Assembly: GCA_900769745.1 (NCBI GenBank) | Contig: CAAGHX010000246.1 | Span: forward strand, 1-9,392 | Length of the DNA: 9,392 bases | Reading direction: 5' to 3' | Source: an uncultured Alistipes sp. | GTDB lineage: Bacteria > Bacteroidota > Bacteroidia > Bacteroidales > Rikenellaceae | The notes under the pieces: model-generated | Told to the model about the DNA's origin: nothing | Databases searched by the model: none | Seen by the model: the letters and a program-made list of their open reading frames with translations, nothing else | Translations under genes and position numbers: made by a program | In this document: in pieces, positions 1 through 5,742 of the stretch | Layout: each line of letters starts with the position of its first letter | Position numbering within the stretch: the stretch's first letter is position 1

Positions 1-1116
1 CTTCTGCGCCGAGAGTTGGAGTGGATACGCTCCACACCCCAGGCCCGCACAGGCAAGGCGCGTTACCGCATAAACGCCTTCTACGATTTGAAGGATAAGG
101 CTGCTGTGTCGTTGGCACAACGCAATGTGTCGATTGATGTTGCCACATCACGCCTCGGCGGAAAGATTATCGACTGCGAGGATGTCACTCTGCGCTTTGG
201 CGAGCGCACGATGCTCGACAACTTCTCGTACAAGTTCTCGCGTTACGAGAAGGTGGGAATCGTGGGCAAGAACGGAGTGGGCAAGAGTACGTTCCTCAAC
301 CTTATGACGGGCGTACTGCAACCCGAAAAGGGTTCAATCGAGCGAGGCGAAACCCTTCGCATAGGCTACTACCGCCAGCAGGGCATCGACTTCAAGCCAG
401 GACAGACTGTATTTGACATTGTGCACGACATAGCCGAGACTGTGGAGGTATCGGATGGCGCAAAGATTTCGGCAATGAGCATGCTCAACCGCTTCTTGTT
501 CCCGCCCGAGACTCACACCAAGCGTGTGGAGATTCTCAGCGGTGGAGAGTTGCGCCGATTGTATCTGCTCACAATCTTGATGCGTAACCCCAACTTCCTG
601 ATTCTCGACGAGCCGACCAACGACTTGGACATCCTCACACTTAACATTCTGGAGGAGTATCTCGAATCGTTCAAGGGATGCTTGCTCATCGTTTCGCACG
701 ACCGCTACTTCCTCGACAAGACTGTCGACCACCTTTTCATCTTCCGCGATGGTGGAGCTGTGAAGGATTTTGTGGGACAATATAGCGAGTATCGCGAGTA
801 TGTAAAGGAGCAGGAGGCTGAGGAGGCTCGCATAGCGAAGGCCGCAGCTGAGAAGGCTGCAAAGAGTGCCCCCGCACCTCAGCAGAGCGAGCAGCGACAG
901 CATCGCCGCAAGCTATCGTACAAGGAGCAGCGAGAGTTGGAGCAGCTAGAGGCAGACCTGCAGCAGCTCGAAGCCGACAAGCAGCGCCTGGAGGGCGAAC
1001 TCTCATCGGGAGAGCTTTCTCACGAGGCTCTGATGGAGGCATCGGCGCAAATTCAGACCATTATCGAGAGCATCGAGGAGAAGGAGATGCGCTGGTTGGA
1101 GCTAAGCGACATTTAA
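1..1116 (+). CDS. uup: ABC-F family ATPase, Uup type (5' end outside window)
   Basis: This is the 3' part of a soluble ABC-F ATPase; the reading frame is open from base 1, so the start and the first ATPase domain lie upstream. About 371 codons are visible, against roughly 620-640 for the full family. The fragment opens in the inter-domain linker (RRELEWIRSTPQAR), then gives the second ATPase domain: Walker A GKNGVGKST (265-291), signature LSGGE (535-549), Walker B with catalytic glutamate (LILDEP, about 598-615) and the switch histidine in VSHDR (about 694-708). A charged, Ala/Glu-rich linker leads to a C-terminal coiled coil beginning KLSYKEQRELEQLE, which resembles the C-terminal domain of E. 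coli Uup and favours Uup over EttA or other ABC-F types. There are no membrane segments. ABC-F proteins act on ribosomes, and Uup-type C-terminal domains have also been linked to nucleic-acid binding. The GSCFA gene starts 13 bp after the stop, so the two are probably cotranscribed. Confidence 0.88.
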   Translation, partial: LLRRELEWIRSTPQARTGKARYRINAFYDLKDKAAVSLAQRNVSIDVATSRLGGKIIDCEDVTLRFGERTMLDNFSYKFSRYEKVGIVGKNGVGKSTFLNLMTGVLQPEKGSIERGETLRIGYYRQQGIDFKPGQTVFDIVHDIAETVEVSDGAKISAMSMLNRFLFPPETHTKRVEILSGGELRRLYLLTILMRNPNFLILDEPTNDLDILTLNILEEYLESFKGCLLIVSHDRYFLDKTVDHLFIFRDGGAVKDFVGQYSEYREYVKEQEAEEARIAKAAAEKAAKSAPAPQQSEQRQHRRKLSYKEQRELEQLEADLQQLEADKQRLEGELSSGELSHEALMEASAQIQTIIESIEEKEMRWLELSDI

Positions 1117-1129
1117 CCAAAGCGAGAGT

Positions 1130-2122
1130 ATGCAGTTTCGTACCTATATAAATATAAAGCCCGCCACCGAGCAAATCGACCACACAAAATCGATTTTCTC
1201 TCTTGGCTCGTGCTTTGCCGAGAATATAGCTATGCGACTGCAGCGAGCAAAGTTTCAGGTTATAAGTTCCCCAACGGGCATACTTTTCAACCCTGAGTCG
1301 ATTGCAAACACCCTCGATAGGCTCACCCTCCATAGCGACGCCGAGTCAGCAAGAGAGCAAATCGCAGCCGAGATGCGCGACGGCAATGGCCGATGGTATA
1401 ACTTCAACTTCCACTCGGCATTCTGCGACACCGACAAGGCGTACGCCACAGATAAGATGGTATCGGCTCACATCGCAGGAGCGAAGGCTCTGCAAAGTGC
1501 CGACACTGTGATTATAACATTTGGCACAGCTTGGGTATATCGCCTGAAGGAGAGCGGCGAGGTGGTAGCAAATTGCCACAAGCAGCCACAGGCGCAATTC
1601 GCGAAGCAACTGCTTAGTGCAGAGGAGATTGCAAAGCGATACTATGCATTGCTAAGCGACGGAGCATTGGCTGGCAAACGAGTGATTTTCACCGTAAGCC
1701 CTATCCGCCATTTGGCCGATGGAGCCGAGGATAATTCGCTCAGCAAGGCGACCCTCCGCGTGGCAATTGCCGAGATTGTGCGCAACCACTCGAATGCTGA
1801 GTACTTCCCATCGTTCGAGATTATGAACGACGAGCTGAGAGATTATAGATTCTATGCCGACGATATGGTCCACCCTTCGCCACTGGCTATCGACTACATT
1901 TGGCAGCGATTCTCGGAGTATGCGTTTAGCGCAACTACACGCCAGCTTATAGAGCAGTTTGCCCGTATATCTCAAGCTGCAGAGCACCGACCCTTCGACC
2001 CTACATCGGAGGCACACAAGCGTTTTTGCCGACAAATGCTCTCACTAATAGAGGAATTAAACATGGCCTACCCCACCCTGGATTTTGGCAAGGAAATGGA
2101 GGCTTTTTGCAAATATTTATAA
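1130..2122 (+). CDS. GSCFA domain-containing protein
   Basis: A 330-residue protein with the features of the GSCFA family, which is common in Bacteroidota and proteobacteria and has no firmly assigned function. The name motif GSCFA is at residues 26-30, followed by ENIAMRL. Further family blocks are FGTAWVY (131-137), ANCHKQP (147-153), VSPIRH (189-194) and a C-terminal DDMVHPS (244-250). The layout, with a Ser near the N-terminus, an Asn in the middle block and a late Asp..His pair, resembles SGNH-type hydrolases. Ser27, Asn148, Asp245 and His248 are therefore candidate catalytic residues, but this is inferred from family resemblance. No signal peptide or membrane segment is evident, so it is probably cytoplasmic. 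The ATG at 1130 is chosen because MQFRT..I directly before the GSCFA block is how family members usually begin. It lies 13 bp after the ABC-F gene, with no promoter seen between them. Confidence 0.85.
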   Translation: MQFRTYINIKPATEQIDHTKSIFSLGSCFAENIAMRLQRAKFQVISSPTGILFNPESIANTLDRLTLHSDAESAREQIAAEMRDGNGRWYNFNFHSAFCDTDKAYATDKMVSAHIAGAKALQSADTVIITFGTAWVYRLKESGEVVANCHKQPQAQFAKQLLSAEEIAKRYYALLSDGALAGKRVIFTVSPIRHLADGAEDNSLSKATLRVAIAEIVRNHSNAEYFPSFEIMNDELRDYRFYADDMVHPSPLAIDYIWQRFSEYAFSATTRQLIEQFARISQAAEHRPFDPTSEAHKRFCRQMLSLIEELNMAYPTLDFGKEMEAFCKYL

Positions 2123-2139
2123 ATTTTATACTAATTTTA
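2106..2139 (+). promoter_or_regulatory. possible weak Bacteroidota promoter before the phosphatase-like gene
   Basis: TTTG at 2106-2109, inside the end of the GSCFA gene, and TAATTTTA at 2132-2139 are separated by 22 bp. They approximate the Bacteroidota pattern TTTG, 19-21 bp, TAnnTTTG, with the last base of the -7 box differing and the spacer one base long. The region is very A/T-rich, so chance matches are likely. The 35-bp gap after the GSCFA stop makes this the most natural place for a promoter for the 2158-5557 gene run, but read-through from upstream is equally possible. Confidence 0.2.
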
Positions 2140-2157
2140 CGCTTTCAATTTGACTAA

Positions 2158-3786
2158 ATGATGAAACAGATAACTCTATACATTTCGACACTTTTGGTTG
2201 CGGCGCTTGCCTTTGTCACACCAGCCAAGTCGCAGACCACACCTCGAATTGTAGTGAATATTGTTGTAGGCACAATGCAGGCCGAGGATTTGGAGCGCTA
2301 CTCCGAGAACTTCTCGATGGGCGGATTCAAACGACTGATGAACGATGGAGCGTGGTTTACCAACGCCTCATACGACTATATGCAGACAACAACACCTGTA
2401 TCTCTGGCGACCATCTCGACTGGCGCTCTGCCATCGACTCACGGAGTTGTGGCCGATAGCTGGTTTGAGTACATCGGCAACAAGCGCACATCGCTTGTAG
2501 AGGATAGCAAGGAGCAGAGCCTAAATCACAATGGTTCACAGGGTTATTCTCCTCGCAACCTTATAGCCGAGACCCTCAGCGAGGCTCTCGCCGAGCACAA
2601 CGAAAAGAGTCGCATCGCCACCGTAGCTATCGACCCATCGTCGGCTATTATCACCGCAGGTCACGCCGGCGAGGTATATTGGTTGGAGGATTTGCAAGCA
2701 TCGTGGACCACATCGAGCTTCTACGCAAAGGAGCTTCCTGCGTGGGTGTCGCTCTACAATCGCAACGAGAACAACAAGACATATATGATTAAGCGTTGGG
2801 AGCTGATGCTGCCCTACGATGATTATGTCAACTCGCAGGTATCGTGCGTCGAGGGTCTGAAGAGCAAGAACGACAAGCGCATCATACTCATCGGCGAAGA
2901 GCAGGGAAGTGTAAAGGGAAACATCGAAGATGCTTACGAGCAGATGTGCTACACTCCAGCTGGAAACAATGCAATCTTTGCATTTGCCAAGCAGCTTATT
3001 TCGAACAACGAGATGGGCAATGATGATTCGACTGATATGCTCAACATCATACTCGACACCCCCACAAAGATTTGTCAGCGTTTTGGCCCTGAATCGGTTG
3101 AGTATGAGGATATGATGTATCGTCTGGACCGTAATATCGAGGATTTACTCTCGTTCCTTTCGGCCCAGGTAACTGACCCACGTCAGATAATGGTAACCTT
3201 CACAGCTGCCCACGGCACAAGCCCATCGCACAACACTCCAGGCAAGGAGCAGGAGCGATTCAACATCCGCCAGGCCGAGGTTATCGCCAACGCCTTCATC
3301 GGCTCACAGCACGGCAACGGAGAGTGGATTTTGGGTTGCATCGATAGAGCATTCTATCTCAACCACAACCTTATCTACGAGAAGGGACTCTCGATAGCTG
3401 ACATCCAGCACGACATTGCCACATTCCTCATGCAGCTTCGTGGCGTATCGCACGCCGTATCGGCCGAGGCTATGCGCAACACATATTTCGGAAGTGGTTA
3501 TGGCCGCAAAATACAGAATGGCTTCTACCCTCGCCGTTCGGGCGATGTTATCATAAACCTTATGCCAGGCTGGATAGCCGAGCAGGAGGGTGTTCGTTCA
3601 TCATCGGGTTCGATGTATCTCTACGATACCGAGGTACCTCTCATCATCTATGGAGGTGGCGTGAAGCCTCAGCGTAATGACCAGAAGAGCGACATCACGT
3701 CGTTGGCCGTCACCGAGGCGCGATTGTTGGGTATCAGTACTCCATCGGCTGCCGAGGGCGAAGTTTTAAGCATAATAAGAGAATAG
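2158..3786 (+). CDS. exported alkaline-phosphatase-superfamily protein (PafA-like), probably catalytically dead
   Basis: A 542-residue protein with a signal peptide at about residues 1-25 (hydrophobic stretch, then AKSQ), so exported, probably to the periplasm. The fold blocks follow PafA-type phosphatases in order: GGFKRLMNDGAWF (55-67), STGALPSTHGVV (87-98), AGHAGEVYW (167-175), QRFGPESVEYEDMMYRLDR (307-325), FTAAHG (348-353) and YLYDTEVPL (487-495). The length matches the family. However, by-eye alignment to PafA shows most active-site residues replaced: metal ligands D38 to Gly38, D305 to Thr303, H309 to Gln307, D352 to Ala351 and H486 to Ser483. The substrate-contact residues N100, K162 and R164 become Asp100, Asp159 and Ser161. 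Only the nucleophile position (Thr79) and one ligand histidine (His352) remain. I infer a non-catalytic homologue, perhaps a binding or structural protein. ATG codons at 2158 and 2161 could both serve as start. The next gene, sufE, begins 4 bp after the stop. Confidence 0.8.
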   Translation: MMKQITLYISTLLVAALAFVTPAKSQTTPRIVVNIVVGTMQAEDLERYSENFSMGGFKRLMNDGAWFTNASYDYMQTTTPVSLATISTGALPSTHGVVADSWFEYIGNKRTSLVEDSKEQSLNHNGSQGYSPRNLIAETLSEALAEHNEKSRIATVAIDPSSAIITAGHAGEVYWLEDLQASWTTSSFYAKELPAWVSLYNRNENNKTYMIKRWELMLPYDDYVNSQVSCVEGLKSKNDKRIILIGEEQGSVKGNIEDAYEQMCYTPAGNNAIFAFAKQLISNNEMGNDDSTDMLNIILDTPTKICQRFGPESVEYEDMMYRLDRNIEDLLSFLSAQVTDPRQIMVTFTAAHGTSPSHNTPGKEQERFNIRQAEVIANAFIGSQHGNGEWILGCIDRAFYLNHNLIYEKGLSIADIQHDIATFLMQLRGVSHAVSAEAMRNTYFGSGYGRKIQNGFYPRRSGDVIINLMPGWIAEQEGVRSSSGSMYLYDTEVPLIIYGGGVKPQRNDQKSDITSLAVTEARLLGISTPSAAEGEVLSIIRE

Positions 3787-3790
3787 AGTT

Positions 3791-4207
3791 ATGAAAGACC
3801 TAATTCAAGAGGAGATTATCGAGGAGTTCTCGGCTTTTGACGAGTGGCTCGACAAATATGACTATCTGATAGAACTCAGCGACAGCCTGCCAGCCATTGC
3901 AGCAGAGCATCGCACCGAGGATTATGTGATTAAGGGTTGCCAGTCGCGAGTGTGGGTTGATGCCCGCCAGGAGGATGGCAAGGTATATTTCTCGGCCGAC
4001 AGCGACGCTATAATCACAAAGGGCATCATCGCACTGCTTATCCGCGTGATGAATGGGCGCACACCTCAGGAGATTATCGATATGGATTTGTACTTTATCG
4101 ACGCCATCGGTTTGGGCGAGAACCTTTCACCAACACGCAGCAACGGTCTGCTGTCGATGATTAAGCAGATGAAGATGTATGCTTTGGCATTCAAGGCTCA
4201 GGCCTAA
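3791..4207 (+). CDS. sufE: SufE family sulfur acceptor for Fe-S cluster assembly
   Basis: A 138-residue cytoplasmic protein, the usual SufE length. SufE accepts persulfide sulfur from the cysteine desulfurase SufS and passes it to the SufBCD scaffold. The acceptor cysteine is Cys50 in VIKGCQSRVW, the family's defining motif, matching Cys51 of E. coli SufE. The downstream blocks ADSDAIITKGIIALLI (69-84) and the C-terminal GLGENLSPTRSNGL also fit the family. The ATG at 3791 lies 4 bp after the stop of the phosphatase-like gene, so translation of the two is probably coupled. The SufS and SufBCD partners are not in this window and must be encoded elsewhere. The DUF59 gene that follows after 38 bp belongs to the same pathway. 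Confidence 0.95.
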   Translation: MKDLIQEEIIEEFSAFDEWLDKYDYLIELSDSLPAIAAEHRTEDYVIKGCQSRVWVDARQEDGKVYFSADSDAIITKGIIALLIRVMNGRTPQEIIDMDLYFIDAIGLGENLSPTRSNGLLSMIKQMKMYALAFKAQA

Positions 4208-4245
4208 AGAAAGCTGCAAGCTACGAATAGGAAAAAGAGATTGTT

Positions 4246-4566
4246 ATGACACCCGAAGATATTTTAAAGGTAGAACACGATATTGTTCTCACACTGAAAA
4301 ACATATACGACCCTGAGATTCCGGTCAATATCTACGACTTGGGACTAATCTACGAGATTGATTTCACACCCGAAGGCGTGGCTGACATCCGTATGACGCT
4401 GACGGCTCCCAACTGCCCTATGGCCGACATCCTCATCGAGGATATCAATACTCAGGTAAAGAAGGTAAACGGCGTAAAATCGGTGAATATCATCCTTACG
4501 TTCGACCCACCCTGGGACAAGAGCATGATGAGCGAAGAGGCACTCCTTGAGCTCAACCTTTTGTAG
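4246..4566 (+). CDS. DUF59/MIP18 family Fe-S assembly protein (SufT/PaaD-like)
   Basis: A 106-residue single-domain protein of the DUF59 (MIP18) family. Family blocks are visible in order: YDPEIPVNIYDLGLIYEI (21-38), the conserved cysteine in TAPNCPMAD (Cys57), a hydrophobic beta-rich stretch around VNGVKSVNI, and the closing FDPPWD motif. Relatives include bacterial SufT and the eukaryotic CIA-pathway protein MIP18, which help mature Fe-S proteins. Length and motifs fit a stand-alone SufT-like protein rather than the fused N-terminal DUF59 of Mrp/ApbC ATPases, because the reading frame ends just after FDPPWD. It sits 38 bp after sufE and 25 bp before the DUF2851-like gene, which supports a shared transcript. 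The ATG at 4246 is preceded by an A/G-rich stretch (ggaaaaagag), and the usual family start is close to this point. Confidence 0.92.
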   Translation: MTPEDILKVEHDIVLTLKNIYDPEIPVNIYDLGLIYEIDFTPEGVADIRMTLTAPNCPMADILIEDINTQVKKVNGVKSVNIILTFDPPWDKSMMSEEALLELNLL

Positions 4567-4591
4567 TTAACCACAACCTACACAGCCCACT

Positions 4592-5557
4592 ATGCAACAG
4601 GAAAAGCGAGATATTGAACAACTGAAGGCGGGAGCTTCGTACTTCGCCTGCGGAGGCTATTTGCACTCGCTCGATGCGTTGCACCGTAGCGAGATATACA
4701 ATCGCCTGGGCTTCGACCGTCTTGCCCGCAAGAATCGCGACATTGTGGCAATTTATCGCCAATGTAACGAAAACTGGCCTCAGACATTCTATGTGATGCT
4801 GCTCCGCACGATGGGCGGCATAGACAACAAGGAGGCCTTCACCGAGCTTGCCCACAGAGTACCCTATGCGGCTATTCTGCGCGAAAGGCTCTCGCCTCAG
4901 AACATCGAGGCTATGCTTATTGGTGCAAGCGGATTGCTAGAGTTGTATCCTCACGACGAGTATATACTCAATCTCAAACGCGACTACGAGTACCTGTCGG
5001 CTAAATACTCAATCCAGGCTATGGAGGCATCAGACTGGAAGCTCAAGCGCATCTACCCCAACAACCATCCCGTGCTGCGACTCTCGCAGATAACAACATT
5101 CCTAACTCACACTCAGAATGTTATGGATAGGATGTTGGAGTGTCAAACAAGCGACGACGTGCAATGCCTTTTCGGTTGCGAGGCACGCCCCTACTGGCAG
5201 TCGCACTACACCCCAGCCGACGACAATAAGCAGAGCGTATCGAAACGCATCGGCCGCACCAAGAGTGACCTGCTGGCCATAAATCTTGTTGTGCAGATGC
5301 AGTTTGCTTATAGCGAATATACGGGCAGCGAGCGTCTGCGCTCGAGAGCCCTCACCCTGCTGGAGAATCTACCAGCCGAGAAGAACTCAATCATATCGCA
5401 ATGGAATAGTTATGGCCGTTTGGCTCAGTCGGCATTCGACAGCCAGGCTCTGCTGCAACTCTCGTTTGAGTATTGCCGCGAGCGCCGTTGCGAGGAGTGC
5501 CCTGTGGGCAAGCGAATCATAACAAAGATTGCCGCCATCGAATCTCACGCCGAGTAG
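4592..5557 (+). CDS. DUF2851-like protein lacking the usual N-terminal region
   Basis: A 321-residue protein of unknown function that resembles the C-terminal three quarters of DUF2851 proteins, a family common in Bacteroidota. Matching blocks are the IEAMLIGASGLLE stretch (105-117), YLSAKYSIQAMEASDWK (134-150), IYPNNHPVLRLSQ (154-166, compare the family pattern RPxNFPxxRLAQ), IGRTKSDLLAINLVV (220-234), LPAEKNSI (260-267), SQALLQL (284-290) and a terminal cysteine cluster YCRERRCEECPVG (Cys295, Cys300, Cys303) that could bind metal. As I recall it, typical members are about 420 residues and start with a domain carrying GPDF and VEIH motifs that looks nuclease-like. That part is absent here. 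It is not hidden upstream: an in-frame TAA lies at 4568-4570 and the preceding gene ends at 4566. No signal peptide or membrane segment is seen. It is probably the last gene of the run starting at 2158. Family membership is from pattern memory. Confidence 0.72.
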   Translation: MQQEKRDIEQLKAGASYFACGGYLHSLDALHRSEIYNRLGFDRLARKNRDIVAIYRQCNENWPQTFYVMLLRTMGGIDNKEAFTELAHRVPYAAILRERLSPQNIEAMLIGASGLLELYPHDEYILNLKRDYEYLSAKYSIQAMEASDWKLKRIYPNNHPVLRLSQITTFLTHTQNVMDRMLECQTSDDVQCLFGCEARPYWQSHYTPADDNKQSVSKRIGRTKSDLLAINLVVQMQFAYSEYTGSERLRSRALTLLENLPAEKNSIISQWNSYGRLAQSAFDSQALLQLSFEYCRERRCEECPVGKRIITKIAAIESHAE

Positions 5558-5648
5558 TCACGGCTGGTTAGCCATACTCTGCATATTGGGGAAATATACA
5601 GCTTTTCTACCTCATCAAACTACAATCTCAAACAAATAATTGCGTAAC

Positions 5649-5663
5649 CCTCAGAGTCTGAGG
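5649..5663. repeat. 15-bp perfect palindrome upstream of the secA promoter
   Basis: CCTCAGA and TCTGAGG face each other around a central G, giving a perfect 15-bp inverted repeat that ends 8 bp before the -33 box of the secA promoter. As DNA it has the size and symmetry of a dimeric regulator site. As RNA it could form a short hairpin (5-bp stem, 5-nt loop) at the end of the upstream transcript, with ATATTTT a few bases later. That stem is short and the T-run is delayed and interrupted, so a terminator role is possible but weak. The repeat itself is certain; its role is not. Confidence 0.6.
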
Positions 5664-5671
5664 TGCAATAT

Positions 5672-5702
5672 TTTGCCATTTAACAATAAATCACTATATT
5701 TG
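5672..5702 (+). promoter_or_regulatory. secA promoter, consensus Bacteroidota type
   Basis: TTTG at 5672-5675 (within TTTTGC) and TATATTTG at 5695-5702 are separated by exactly 19 bp, matching the Bacteroidota housekeeping-sigma consensus TTTG, 19-21 bp, TAnnTTTG at every defined position. Transcription would be expected to start near 5709, leaving a leader of about 34 nt before the secA ATG at 5743. It lies in the only sizeable intergenic gap of the window. The leader is A-rich (caaaaagaaaaaac), as is usual for well-translated Bacteroidota genes, which seldom rely on Shine-Dalgarno pairing. Confidence 0.82.
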
Positions 5703-5717
5703 TAGGATAATTGTAGG
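5700..5717. repeat. direct repeat TTGTAGG at the predicted secA transcription start
   Basis: TTGTAGG occurs at 5700-5706 and again at 5711-5717, an 11-bp period or about one helical turn. The first copy overlaps the end of the -7 box and the second covers the start of the predicted leader. Such spacing would suit a protein binding the same DNA face, but a pair of 7-mers in A/T-rich DNA can arise by chance. Confidence 0.4.
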
Positions 5718-5742
5718 CAAAAAGAAAAAACAATAGATAATT

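Noticed and set aside
334..903. Long open frame on the - strand opposite the ABC-F gene (189 codons)
   Set aside because: It runs antiparallel to a gene with full ABC-F motifs, has no recognisable domain, and is Leu/Ser/Val-rich as expected for a codon-bias shadow.
2158..3786. Reading the phosphatase-like gene as an active alkaline phosphatase or nucleotide pyrophosphatase
   Set aside because: Fold blocks match, but five of six metal ligands and all three substrate-contact positions appear substituted, so an activity label would mislead.
4246..4566. DUF59 gene as a broken Mrp/ApbC ATPase
   Set aside because: The frame ends cleanly after the FDPPWD block at the usual length of stand-alone DUF59 proteins, and no P-loop follows in any frame before the next gene.
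5583..5606. Possible terminator after the DUF2851-like gene: ATATT, GGGGA, AATAT, then CTTTT
   Set aside because: The stem is five A:T pairs and would be unstable, and the T-run is only four bases. It is too weak to call. The nearby GGCT/AGCC stem (about 5562-5573) is only four pairs.
5558..5742. Possible SecM-like leader peptide controlling secA
   Set aside because: There is no ATG on the + strand between the DUF2851-like stop and the secA ATG, and the predicted leader is only about 34 nt, so an arrest peptide does not fit.
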